Part shown: in pieces, positions 50,994 to 59,274 of the stretch
How positions within the stretch are numbered: the stretch's first letter is position 1
Layout of the letters: every line of letters begins with the position of its first letter
Assembly (NCBI RefSeq): GCF_002929295.1
Contig: NZ_PJIM01000002.1
Location: forward strand, 578,191 to 642,190
Source of the DNA: Arthrobacter sp. SX1312
GTDB taxonomy: Bacteria; Actinomycetota; Actinomycetes; Actinomycetales; Micrococcaceae
Length of the DNA: 64,000 nucleotides
Direction of reading: 5' to 3'
Translations under genes and position numbers: made by a program
Notes under the pieces: model-generated
What the model saw: only the letters and a program-made list of their open reading frames with translations
What the model was told of the DNA's origin: nothing
Database searches by the model: none

Positions 50994-52487
50994 CTAGCGC
51001 CTCGTAGTGGCGAGGTCCGACGTCGACGGCCCCTCGAGCAGCTTCCCGTCCGCCGTGAAGCGAGACCCGTGGAGCGGGCAGTCCCAGGACCGCTCGGCGT
51101 CGTTCCAGGAGAGGATCCCCTTCAGGTGCGGGCAGACGGCCGACACGCGGTGCTGCACGCCGTCGACCATGCACACCCCGATGGGGCGCGCACCCTCGCG
51201 GATCACCCGACCCTCCCCTTCGCCGGGCGTGGAGGACGAGGATCGCGCGAGGCCGCCCAGCCAGCCGGTGACCATCTCCATGCCGACGACGGCGTTCGCC
51301 TGGGCCGTCTGGAGTGCGTCCGCCGGGCTGACCCGCGTCCGGTACAGCGTCTCGGCCCACGGCATGTTGCCGCCGAGGATCTCGCCCGCGAGGGCCAGCG
51401 ACGCCGTCACCGCGTTGGTCATGCCCCACTTGTTGTAGCCGGTGGCCGCGTAGAGGTGGCCACCTCCGGCGGGCACCTTGCCCACGTAGGGGACCGCCGC
51501 GGCCGGCGTGTAGTCCTGGGCCGACCAGGCGTAGGCGGGGCGTGCCGTCGGGAAGTACTCCCGTGCCCACCGCGTGAGGCCGTCCACCCTGGCCCGGGTG
51601 TTGGAGCTGTGGCCCACCTTGTGGCCGTTGCCCCCGACGATCAGGTAGGTGGTGCCGTCGACGACGGCGGTGCGCAGGGACCGGGTGGGGGAGTCCGCGC
51701 TGAGGTACATGTCCTCCGGGACGTCGCCGTCCACGGTCAGGGCCACGCAGTACGAGCGCATGGGCTGCAGCACGGCGAAGTAGCCACCGCGGTCGAGGAT
51801 GGGGATGCCCGTGGCGAGGACGACGGTCGACGCCGCCACCGGGCCCGCGCTGGTCCTCAGCTCCACGCCGTCCGCCCCCTCGCGGGCCTTCGCGACGCCC
51901 TGCACGCGGACGCCCTCGACCAGCGTGCCGCCGTGCCGCCTGAACTCGGCGGCCAGCCCGGCCAGCACCTCCAGCGGGTGGAACTGGGCCTGGCCCTCCA
52001 GACGCAGGGTCTTCCGCACGGGGAAGGGCAGGGCGGCCGCGCTGCCGAGCTCGGTGGCGAGGCCGGCCGCGACGCACGCCTCGTGTTCGTCGGTCAGCTT
52101 CCGTGCCCCGGTGTCCGTGGTGGCGTACTGGACGGCGTCCCGGGTCTGATAGTCGATGCCGTTCTCGTCGCAGAAGCGCAGCAGCCAGCTCTGCCCCTCG
52201 CGGTTCCCGAGGACGTAGGCCCGGGCGAGCCCGACGTCGTGGTGCTTCAGGATCGCCGAGATGCTCGTCCCCTGCAGGAGCGAGAGCTTCGCGGTGGTGT
52301 TGCCCGTGGTCACCGCTCCGGTGGTCCGGGCCTCCAGGACCGCCACCCGGTGCCCCGCCCGGGACAGCAGGAGCGCCGTCGTCAGCCCTGTCAGTCCTGC
52401 CCCGACGACGACCGAGTCGTAGGCGGCGCCGGCCGGCAGGGTGTCCGCCGGGATGTGCGGAGCGGTATCGAGCCAGAGCGATCTCAT
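50994..52487 (-). CDS. FAD-dependent oxidoreductase with C-terminal Rieske domain
   Basis: A 497-residue protein. The N-terminal DAO-type FAD fold has the dinucleotide motif VVVGAGLTGLTTALLL and an ATG-containing substrate region ending in YAATGYNKWGMTNAV. The last 100 residues are a Rieske [2Fe-2S] domain with CPHLKG and CPLHGSRF (two Cys, two His). This DAO-Rieske fusion is widespread and uncharacterised, and its substrate is unknown. ATG 52487 follows GGAAGGGACC. An AAGYANNCTTAG element lies 42 nt before the start. Confidence 0.92.
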   Translation of the reverse strand: MRSLWLDTAPHIPADTLPAGAAYDSVVVGAGLTGLTTALLLSRAGHRVAVLEARTTGAVTTGNTTAKLSLLQGTSISAILKHHDVGLARAYVLGNREGQSWLLRFCDENGIDYQTRDAVQYATTDTGARKLTDEHEACVAAGLATELGSAAALPFPVRKTLRLEGQAQFHPLEVLAGLAAEFRRHGGTLVEGVRVQGVAKAREGADGVELRTSAGPVAASTVVLATGIPILDRGGYFAVLQPMRSYCVALTVDGDVPEDMYLSADSPTRSLRTAVVDGTTYLIVGGNGHKVGHSSNTRARVDGLTRWAREYFPTARPAYAWSAQDYTPAAAVPYVGKVPAGGGHLYAATGYNKWGMTNAVTASLALAGEILGGNMPWAETLYRTRVSPADALQTAQANAVVGMEMVTGWLGGLARSSSSTPGEGEGRVIREGARPIGVCMVDGVQHRVSAVCPHLKGILSWNDAERSWDCPLHGSRFTADGKLLEGPSTSDLATTRR

Positions 52488-52529
52488 GGTGGTCCCTTCC
52501 GGATCCGGTCGGTGGTCCCCACCGAACCA

Positions 52530-52541
52530 CTAAGCCTGCTT
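52530..52541 (-). promoter_or_regulatory. AAGYANNCTTAG element (copy 5)
   Basis: On the minus strand AAGCAGGCTTAG, ending 42 nt before the FAD/Rieske ATG. It matches the consensus exactly. Confidence 0.5.
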
Positions 52542-52617
52542 ACAGTCAAGGGTCCGGGCCTGTCGGCGGCGGGCGCTAGGGTTGCCCGACGACCGTCCCC
52601 TGCAGGAAGGCACCCCC

Positions 52618-54159
52618 GTGCACGTTCAGCTCGTCCTTCCGCACCAGCTGTTCGAGGAGCATCTCGAGGCGTCCCCGGACACGCACTTCGTCCTCCTCGA
52701 GGACGACCTGATGTTCCGCAGCCTGCGGTTCCACCAGCAGAAGCTCGTCCTGCACCGTGCGGCCATGACCATCCTGGCGCGGCGGCTCCGGGACGCGGGC
52801 TACGGCGTCGACTACGTCGAGACCTCCGCGGAGGCCACCAGCCAGGAGCGGCTGGCGGCCGCGCTCGCGGACCGCGACGCCACGCACGTGACCTACTACG
52901 ACGTCGTCGACGACTGGCTGGACCGGCGACTCACGCGGACCCTCGCGGACGCCGGCGTGGCGGCGCGGGTCCTCGAGACCCCGCAGTTCCTCACGTCGCG
53001 CGACGTCCTCGGGACCTACTTCTCCTCACACAACTGGCGCATGCAGACCTTCTACGAGTGGCAGCGCAAGCGGCTCGGCATCATGGTGGAGGCCGGCGGC
53101 TCCCCGACGGGCGGGAAGTGGAGTTTCGACGCGGACAACCGCAAGAAGCTGCCGAAGAAGATCGACCTGCCGGACCTGCCCCGGTTCGAGCGGCCGCCGG
53201 AGGTCGAGGACGCCATCCGCTGGGTGCAGGGCGCGTTCCCGGACAACCCCGGCACCGCGGAGTCCTTCAACTGGCCCGTCACGCACCGGCAGGCCTCCGA
53301 TGCCCTCGAGGCATTCCTCACCGAGCGCTTCGAGCTGTTCGGACCGTACGAGGACTCGATCGCGGAGGGCCAGACCTACCTCTTCCACTCGGCGCTGAGC
53401 TCCAGCATGAACACCGGCCTCCTCAGCCCCGCCGAGGTGGTGGACCTCGCCCTGGACTTCGCCGACCGCCACGACACGCCGATCGCCAGCGTCGAGGGCT
53501 TCGTCCGCCAGGTCATCGGATGGCGGGAGTACATCCGGGCGTCCTACGTGCTCCGCGGGCGGGAGATGCGGACCGGCAACACGCTCGGGTTCACGGCGGA
53601 CCTCCACGAGGGCTGGTGGACCGGGGACACGGGACTCGTGCCGGTGGACTCCGTCATCACCCGCGTCCTCGACACCGCCTATGCGCACCACATCGAGCGG
53701 CTCATGGTGCTGGGCAACGCGGCCCTGCTGATGCGGGCGAAGCCGGACGCCGTCTACGCGTGGTTCATGGAGATGTTCATCGACGCCTACGACTGGGTGA
53801 TGGTGCCCAACGTCTACGCGATGAGCCAGTTCGCGGCCGGGACCATGATCACCACCAAGCCGTACGTCAGCGGCAGCAACTACATCAAGAAGATGAGCGA
53901 CTTCAAGGACGGCCCCTGGCGGTTCAGCTGGGACGCGCTTTACTGGGAGTTCGTCGGCGACCACCGGGAGCTGTTCGCCCGCAACCCGCGGTCGAACATG
54001 GTGGTGGTGCTCCTCGACCGCATGGATCCCGAGCGGCGGGCGTCCCTGCGGGAGGAGGCGGCGCGGTGGCTCCCGGGCGACGGGGCGACGACGGCCGTGC
54101 CGCCCGCGGACGTGTCGCCGGCCGGTGGGGCGACGGCGGCCACGCTTCCCGGCCTATAG
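52618..54159 (+). CDS. Photolyase/cryptochrome-like protein of the FeS-BCP (PhrB) type without cysteines
   Basis: A 513-residue protein of the bacterial (6-4) photolyase/cryptochrome family (PhrB/CryB type): an N-terminal antenna domain (VQLVLPHQLFEEHL, TYYDVVDDWLDRRL) and a C-terminal FAD domain (VEGFVRQVIGWREYIRASY, HIERLMVLGNAALLM, PNVYAMSQFAAGTMITTKPY). Family members usually bind a [4Fe-4S] cluster with four Cys in the C-terminal half; this protein has no Cys at all. The positions appear as AVYAWF and KDGPWRF. GTG 52618 follows AGGAAGG. It likely repairs or senses UV damage; the lack of a cluster makes the function less certain. Confidence 0.88.
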   Translation: MHVQLVLPHQLFEEHLEASPDTHFVLLEDDLMFRSLRFHQQKLVLHRAAMTILARRLRDAGYGVDYVETSAEATSQERLAAALADRDATHVTYYDVVDDWLDRRLTRTLADAGVAARVLETPQFLTSRDVLGTYFSSHNWRMQTFYEWQRKRLGIMVEAGGSPTGGKWSFDADNRKKLPKKIDLPDLPRFERPPEVEDAIRWVQGAFPDNPGTAESFNWPVTHRQASDALEAFLTERFELFGPYEDSIAEGQTYLFHSALSSSMNTGLLSPAEVVDLALDFADRHDTPIASVEGFVRQVIGWREYIRASYVLRGREMRTGNTLGFTADLHEGWWTGDTGLVPVDSVITRVLDTAYAHHIERLMVLGNAALLMRAKPDAVYAWFMEMFIDAYDWVMVPNVYAMSQFAAGTMITTKPYVSGSNYIKKMSDFKDGPWRFSWDALYWEFVGDHRELFARNPRSNMVVVLLDRMDPERRASLREEAARWLPGDGATTAVPPADVSPAGGATAATLPGL

Positions 54160-54160
54160 T
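54155..54160 (+). promoter_or_regulatory. Probable leaderless -10 TATAGT
   Basis: The hexamer ends 7 nt before the ATG at 54168; no SD. It overlaps the stop region of the photolyase-like gene. Confidence 0.55.
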
Positions 54161-54167
54161 CGGAATC

Positions 54168-55151
54168 ATGGAACAGAGAACCCTTGGAAGAACCGGCCGT
54201 CCCGTCTCCGTCGTCGGCCTCGGCACCTGGCAGCTCGGCGCGGACTGGGGCGAGGTGGAGGACAAGGACGCCGTCGCCGTCCTCGAGGCGGCCGTCGACG
54301 CCGGCGTGACCTTCTTCGACACCGCGGACGTCTACGGCGACGGGCGCAGCGAATCGACCATCGGGGCCTTCCTCAAGGACAACCCGGGCCTGGACGTCCT
54401 CGTCGGCACGAAGATGGGCCGCCGTGTCGATCAGACCCCGGAGAACTACACGCTGGCCAACTTCCGCCAGTGGATCGACAGGTCGCGGACCAACCTCGGC
54501 GTCGACGCCCTGGACCTCGTGCAGCTCCACTGCCCGCCGACCGCCGTCTACAGCTCCGACGAGGTCTACGACGCGCTCGACACCCTCGTCAGTGACGGCG
54601 TCATCAGGAACTACGGCGTCAGCGTGGAACGCACCGACGAGGCGCTCGAGGCCATCGCACGAGGCAACACCGCCAGCGTGCAGATCATCCTGAACGCGTT
54701 CCGTCTCAAACCGCTCGACGACGTCCTGCCCGCGGCGCGGGCCGCGGGCGTCGGGATCATCGCGCGGGTCCCCCTGGCCTCCGGACTCCTGTCCGGCAAG
54801 TACACGAAGGACACCGCCTTCGCCGAGGACGACCACCGCACCTACAACCGGAACGGCGCCGCGTTCGATGTCGGGGAGACCTTCTCGGGCGTCGACTACG
54901 CGACCGGCGTCGAGGCCGCCCGCGAGTTCGCGGGGCTGGTGCCCGACGGCGTCACGACCGCCCAGGCGGCCCTCGCCTGGATCATCGCCCAGCAGGGCGT
55001 GAGCACCGTCATCCCGGGTGCCCGCAACCCCGAGCAGGCCAGGACCAACGCGGCGGCGGCCGGGTGCACGGACCTCGGCGCGCAGTTGAACACCGCCGTC
55101 GTCGACATCTACGACCGCCGTTTCAGGGACGCCGTGCACCCGCGATGGTGA
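54168..55151 (+). CDS. Aldo/keto reductase
   Basis: A 327-residue NADPH-dependent reductase with the (beta/alpha)8 AKR fold. The catalytic tetrad can be read: Asp in FFDTADVYG, Tyr in the same block, Lys in VLVGTKMG and His in LVQLHCPP. The C-terminal cofactor segment VSTVIPGARNPEQARTN is typical of the AKR11/yajO-type groups. Substrate unknown. It begins 8 nt after the photolyase-like gene, but has its own probable leaderless promoter (TATAGT). The frame is open far upstream; the ATG is chosen by similarity. Confidence 0.93.
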   Translation: MEQRTLGRTGRPVSVVGLGTWQLGADWGEVEDKDAVAVLEAAVDAGVTFFDTADVYGDGRSESTIGAFLKDNPGLDVLVGTKMGRRVDQTPENYTLANFRQWIDRSRTNLGVDALDLVQLHCPPTAVYSSDEVYDALDTLVSDGVIRNYGVSVERTDEALEAIARGNTASVQIILNAFRLKPLDDVLPAARAAGVGIIARVPLASGLLSGKYTKDTAFAEDDHRTYNRNGAAFDVGETFSGVDYATGVEAAREFAGLVPDGVTTAQAALAWIIAQQGVSTVIPGARNPEQARTNAAAAGCTDLGAQLNTAVVDIYDRRFRDAVHPRW

Positions 55152-55162
55152 TCCGCCGGCCG

Positions 55163-55191
55163 GGAACCCGCCCGCACCACGGGCGGGTTCC
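55163..55191. terminator. Hairpin after the aldo/keto reductase gene
   Basis: GGAACCCGCCC (55163-55173) pairs with GGGCGGGTTCC (55181-55191). Confidence 0.7.
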
Positions 55192-55284
55192 GCGCGGCCG
55201 GACGCTCGGCTATGGTGGGCAGTATCACGTCAGGCGGAGTTAGAGGACGTCTGTCATTGTTGAATCACCGACGAAGGAATCGAC

Positions 55285-55539
55285 ATGACTGAAAACACCT
55301 CAGGCGCCAGCGCGGGCGAGTCGCACACCATCCGTGACTGGACGGACCTCGCGGAAGAAATGTGGTCCTATCTGACGGGCCGCGGTGCCGCGATCAACTA
55401 CACGCTGCAGGACATGACCATCGAGGTCCCGCGCGATATCGGCCCCGACGCCCCGCGCGCCACCTGGAAGTTCGACGGCACGCTGCGGATCACGACCAGC
55501 GACAACGCAGCCGGCGGCTCCGACCCGCACGCCACCTGA
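55285..55539 (+). CDS. Small acidic hypothetical protein
   Basis: An 84-residue soluble protein (pI low) with a helix (WTDLAEEMWSYLTGRGAAIN) followed by two or three strands (YTLQDMTIEVPRD, ATWKFDGTLRITTSD). It is conserved in character with small actinobacterial hypotheticals. SD GAAGGAATC. It is 15 nt ahead of the FHA gene and probably cotranscribed with it; a regulatory or substrate relation to the FHA protein is possible but only a guess. Confidence 0.7.
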   Translation: MTENTSGASAGESHTIRDWTDLAEEMWSYLTGRGAAINYTLQDMTIEVPRDIGPDAPRATWKFDGTLRITTSDNAAGGSDPHAT

Positions 55540-55554
55540 TCCGACGCACGCATC

Positions 55555-56472
55555 ATGGCGTCATCACTCAGGTTAGACATCGACATCGATTTCTCGCTGG
55601 GGGAGCCGGCCCTCGACGGCAAGCCGGAAGCACGGCTGTCCGGCACCGTGAAGGCGGCCGGCTCCGCCGTCGAGATCTTCGTCGACGACCCCGGCTCCTT
55701 CCGCGGGAACAATCTCCCCGGCCTCGGGCAGGTGCGGAGCGTCGCCCGGCAGCTGGCGGAGCGCGGACTGTCGGTCTCGGTCTCCGGGCCCAAGGGCCTG
55801 CTGGTGAGCATCGGTGCCGTGGAGTCCTCCCTGGCGCAGCGGCTCATCACGCGCTCTCCCCATATCCGCCTCGGCTCGCCGGGTGCCCTCGCGCCCCTCC
55901 TCGGGATCGGCCGGCGCGCACTCGAGACGGGCGATGCGCCGTCGCTCATCCCACCCTCCACGCCGTTCCCGCTCGTCCCGACGGTCAACCGCCGGATCCG
56001 ACGGACCATCACGACGACGCACTACCTGCGGGGAGGGGGGCGTCCCCGCCTCATCTTCGTGCAGAACTCCGCGACATGGACCGGCCAGGTGCCGCGCGAG
56101 TTCGAGTTGGTCGCCGAGCGCACCACGATCGGCAGCGGCGAGGACACGATGCTCACCCTCACCGGCCTCGACGACCTGCATGCGGAGGTGCTCCACACGG
56201 AGGACGACGAGTACGTGCTGGTGCCGCACGGCGTCATCACGGGCAGCGTCAACGGCAGGGAACCGTCCGTGCTCCGCACCGGGGCGCGCATCCAGTTCGG
56301 GGAGTGGGCGCTCGCGTTCTTCCGCGAGGAGTACGCGGACCACGGGCGGCCGTTCGGTGGCCGCAGCGGTGGCGAACTCGCCTACCAGCGCCCGCAGCGC
56401 AATCCGCGGACCGGTGTCACCGAGGTGGACGGCTCCGCCGGCGTCGGCGACTTCCGACGGCGGCCGCGCTGA
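55555..56472 (+). CDS. FHA-domain protein
   Basis: A 305-residue cytoplasmic protein. An N-terminal region of about 165 residues is unrecognised (alternating strands and helices). The C-terminal FHA domain is at about residues 180-265: FELVAERTTIGSGEDTMLTL … LDDLHAEVLHTEDDEYVLVP … RTGARIQFGEWALAFFRE. The usual phosphothreonine-binding GRxxxxD/SxxH pattern appears as TIGSGEDT and LDDLHAEV, so the Arg of GR is replaced by Ser-Gly and binding may be altered. It follows the small acidic gene by 15 nt. Confidence 0.82.
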   Translation: MASSLRLDIDIDFSLGEPALDGKPEARLSGTVKAAGSAVEIFVDDPGSFRGNNLPGLGQVRSVARQLAERGLSVSVSGPKGLLVSIGAVESSLAQRLITRSPHIRLGSPGALAPLLGIGRRALETGDAPSLIPPSTPFPLVPTVNRRIRRTITTTHYLRGGGRPRLIFVQNSATWTGQVPREFELVAERTTIGSGEDTMLTLTGLDDLHAEVLHTEDDEYVLVPHGVITGSVNGREPSVLRTGARIQFGEWALAFFREEYADHGRPFGGRSGGELAYQRPQRNPRTGVTEVDGSAGVGDFRRRPR

Positions 56473-56502
56473 CCCGGCTACCAGCAGGAAGGCGCGTGCG
56501 GC

Positions 56503-57039
56503 GTGGCCGATGACGTCGAACTCCTGTTGGCACCGGCCTCGGAGGCGTTCCTGCTCGAGGACTGGGCTGCGCTGGAGGCCGCTGGCCTGCCCAACCAGTC
56601 GCAGCACCAGTCCTTCAGCAACGCCCCGCACATCACGCTCGCGGCTGCGGCGCGCATCGACGACCGCTACGACGTCGACCTCGCGTCCGCCGCGGAGGGG
56701 GACGCGCTGGAGCTGGTGACGGCGGGCTTCCTCGTGTTCCCGACGCGGCGGAAGTTCGTGCTCGCCCGCCAGGTGGTGGCCGACGCCGCCCTGACGGACC
56801 TTCACCTCCGCATCTGGCATGCCCTCGACGGCGTACCGGACGCCGTGCCCACCACCGTGCCCGGTGCGTGGACGCCGCACATCACCCTCGGCCACGGCCT
56901 CACCGCGGACCAGCTGGCGTCCGCGCTCGACCTCCTGCGGCACCGACCGCCGGAGCGGCTCGATGCGGGGATCGTCCGGCGCTGGGACGCGAAGGAAAAG
57001 CGCCTCGTGCTGCTCGGCGCGAGTAAACGAGGCGCCTGA
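56503..57039 (+). CDS. 2'-5' RNA ligase-like (2H phosphoesterase) protein
   Basis: A 178-residue 2H phosphoesterase-fold protein with both HxT motifs (PHITLAAAA and PHITLGHGL). Members hydrolyse cyclic phosphodiesters or ligate RNA; the biological target is unknown. GTG 56503 follows CAGGAAGGCG. It lies 30 nt past the FHA gene and may share its transcript. Base composition drops soon after its stop, marking the left edge of the lower-GC segment. Confidence 0.85.
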   Translation: MADDVELLLAPASEAFLLEDWAALEAAGLPNQSQHQSFSNAPHITLAAAARIDDRYDVDLASAAEGDALELVTAGFLVFPTRRKFVLARQVVADAALTDLHLRIWHALDGVPDAVPTTVPGAWTPHITLGHGLTADQLASALDLLRHRPPERLDAGIVRRWDAKEKRLVLLGASKRGA

Positions 57040-57101
57040 TTTAAGCGAGGGATAGTCGACGAGCCCGGCATGGAACGCACCCGATCTGCAGAGGACCTCC
57101 T
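57040..57101. other. Left edge of the lower-GC segment
   Basis: From about here to 61 kb the sequence is visibly less GC-rich than the preceding 57 kb, and codons ending in A/T become common. I see no tRNA, integrase or direct repeat at the edge. Confidence 0.5.
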
Positions 57102-57527
57102 GTGACTCCCAAAAAGCAGCACGTACTCACCAATCCGACATCACCAGCTTTTGGCATCACATCGACGGCAATCATGGGGGCTCTTCCCCTCATCGATGCA
57201 TCCAAGCTGGACGACCAGCAGCGCCGCGCCGTTCACGTCGCAACCGCTGTTTTCACGGGCCTGTACATCGGCATCACGGTCGGCGGTAAGCGGCTACCGC
57301 TGCGAGCACTTGTTGGACTAGCCACGGCCGCGGCTACCCTTCGCTTTGCCGATGTCGGGGATGTCATCGATGCCCGCCTCGAGGAGAAGCTTCGGAGCGT
57401 TGGTGTGCAGCATCCACGCCGCTGGATGGCAGCAGGTACCGCAGCCCTCACTTTCCTTGGATACCTCAGCGACCGTGCTGCAGCCAGGAAAAAAGCAGTC
57501 CATGGCGACGCCAGACGATCAACCTGA
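57102..57527 (+). CDS. Small membrane protein, hypothetical
   Basis: A 141-residue protein with two weakly hydrophobic segments (VATAVFTGLYIGITVGG and MAAGTAALTFLGYLSD) and a basic tail. I do not recognise it. GTG 57102 follows GAGGACCTCC. Codon use differs from the genes to the left. It precedes the DUF1440-like gene on the same strand. Confidence 0.6.
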   Translation: MTPKKQHVLTNPTSPAFGITSTAIMGALPLIDASKLDDQQRRAVHVATAVFTGLYIGITVGGKRLPLRALVGLATAAATLRFADVGDVIDARLEEKLRSVGVQHPRRWMAAGTAALTFLGYLSDRAAARKKAVHGDARRST

Positions 57528-57693
57528 GCAGGACTCCTCGCCTCACTAGTCTTTGGCGGGTCGTACCCGACGGAACGTGCCCGTGGGGGAGCACCGGCCT
57601 AAAGGTAATGAGTGCTACCCGTCCGCGTGGGGTGGAGTAGTTGAGGAGCTGAAAGGGTGGCATCATGCGGAAGGTAGGACGATACTCGGCTGC

Positions 57694-58179
57694 ATGGTAG
57701 TCACCGGCAATCCCTCACTCGCCAGGTCCATTCCGCGTGGCATGGCGGCAGGTATCGCCGGAACAGCAGTGATGTCGGCATTTCAACAGTTCGTCGAGAT
57801 GCCGATCACGGGGCGCAAAGCCAGCTACGCGCCCGCCGATCTCGCCGAACGAATCCTGCCCATTCATCCTCATACCCAGCAGGGACGCGAGCGTTTGAAC
57901 TGGGGAACCCACATGGCTCTGGGCACTTTGTGGGGATCAGCGTATGGGATCACCACCCATGTTGGGCTTCGGGGAGTCAAAGCTTTCGCGGTCGTGTTTC
58001 CTGCCGTGTACACCGGTGATGTGCTCCTCAACACCGTCCTCGGGTTGTACAAGCCCGGCACCTGGACCGCCCAGGGATGGGCAGTTGACCTCACAAACAA
58101 AGCAGTGCAGGCAGCAGCGACCGGCATCCTCAACGACTACCTCTTCAACAAGGACAAGGAATTGCTGCCCGCTGAGTGA
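57694..58179 (+). CDS. DUF1440/YagU-like membrane protein
   Basis: A 161-residue protein with membrane segments at about residues 14-34 (GMAAGIAGTAVMSAFQQF), 73-90 (THMALGTLWGSAYGITTH) and 98-118, and a GxxxG-rich pattern reminiscent of the YagU/DUF1440 family. Function unknown. ATG 57694 lies 7 nt after GATACT with no SD and may be leaderless; the frame is open from 57553, so a longer form cannot be excluded. It has an atypical, lower-GC codon use. Confidence 0.6.
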   Translation: MVVTGNPSLARSIPRGMAAGIAGTAVMSAFQQFVEMPITGRKASYAPADLAERILPIHPHTQQGRERLNWGTHMALGTLWGSAYGITTHVGLRGVKAFAVVFPAVYTGDVLLNTVLGLYKPGTWTAQGWAVDLTNKAVQAAATGILNDYLFNKDKELLPAE

Positions 58180-58333
58180 CGGGCCAGATACTTCGGTCAA
58201 CGTTGCCGATGATCGAGTGGAAGGGCCTGGACCCTCGTGAGTCATTGCTCCGGGGTTCATGCCACAGGCCCTAGCTACCCCTAGCGCTTCTGTAACTGGA
58301 AGCGTCAATCTCAACGATCGAGAAGGATCAAAG

Positions 58334-58942
58334 ATGGCTGATCTGAGTGCTTTTGCCCTAACTTGTTCTCTTACGCCCTCACCGGCACCGTCGAGCAGCG
58401 AGTTGCTGGCCCGTCACCTGCTCGATGAACTAGAAAGCTATGGCGTAAGCGCCGCCTCCTTGAGGGTCGTCGATTACAACGTGATGCCGGGAGTGCAGAC
58501 AGACATGGGTGCTGGGGACGATTGGCCGAAGATCCGTGAGAAAATTCTCGCGGCTGACATTTTGGTCCTCGCCACCCCTATCTGGATGGGTCACCCCTGC
58601 AGCGTCGCCCAGCGAGTCATCGAACGGCTCGATGCTGAGCTTTCCGAAACAGATGATGAGGGCCGGCCCCTCACCTACGGGAAGGTTGCGGTCATCGCCG
58701 TGGTGGGCAACGAAGACGGCGCGCACAAAGTCATTGCCGACACACAGCAGGCTCTGAACGACGTCGGGTTCACCGTTCCGGCCCAAGGCGGAACCTACTG
58801 GGTGGGGGAAGCCATGCACAAAGTGGATTACCAGGACCTGAACAGCGTTCCCGAGAAAACCGCAGCCACAACCGCCAGCGCGGCCCGTAACGCCGTCCAT
58901 CTTGCCCGTCTCCTCGCCACCGCCCCATATCCTGCCGGGTAA
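58334..58942 (+). CDS. Flavodoxin-like NAD(P)H:FMN oxidoreductase
   Basis: A 202-residue flavodoxin-fold protein of the NADPH-dependent FMN reductase type. Phosphate-loop region LTPSPAPSSSELLARHLLDE, the second flavin loop ATPIWMGHPCSVAQRVIERL and VAVIAVVGNEDGAHKVIADT are all in family order. The first loop begins SLTPSPAPSSSE instead of the usual T/S-x-T/S-G-x-T. ATG 58334 follows AGAAGGA. It lies in the lower-GC segment and is a single gene; the electron acceptor is unknown. Confidence 0.85.
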   Translation: MADLSAFALTCSLTPSPAPSSSELLARHLLDELESYGVSAASLRVVDYNVMPGVQTDMGAGDDWPKIREKILAADILVLATPIWMGHPCSVAQRVIERLDAELSETDDEGRPLTYGKVAVIAVVGNEDGAHKVIADTQQALNDVGFTVPAQGGTYWVGEAMHKVDYQDLNSVPEKTAATTASAARNAVHLARLLATAPYPAG

Positions 58943-59274
58943 GCGACACGACCGGTAGGGGCAGCAAATTGGCTGCTGAGAGAACGTTCTAACCGGCTGG
59001 GCACAATGCTGAGCAACTCACGTCCTACAACGGCAAGGAGACTGCTGCCGACCACAACGCCTTCGCGCGTCGGCTCGGCCGAAGAACCTTTCCTCGATGA
59101 CGAGGACTGGAAGTTCATCCGGACTCAGTCCGAGTCCTTGAACTGAGTCCTTCCCAAAGGGTGTCAACGTCGACCCTGATGACCCAGACGAACGCCGAAA
59201 CCGCTCAGGCGTGGTTCGGTTCAGGCTGGATGAGAGCCGATGACAGAGTTTGAAGGCCTGCGACCGTTGGCGGG
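58943..59274. other. 332-nt stretch without a supported gene; possible gene remnant
   Basis: Between the flavodoxin-like and GT2 genes. A short frame at 59005-59145 reads LLPTTTPSRVGSAEEPFLDD and ends soon after; another frame shows SYNGKETAADHNAFARRLGR. Neither has an SD or a family I can name, and both stop after a few dozen codons, so the region may hold eroded coding sequence. Confidence 0.35.

Noticed and set aside
51069-55151. A 1360-codon open frame on the plus strand
   Set aside because: Only its end (from 54168) is a real gene. The rest is antisense or out of frame to the FAD/Rieske and photolyase genes and is Arg/Gly/Pro-rich shadow sequence.
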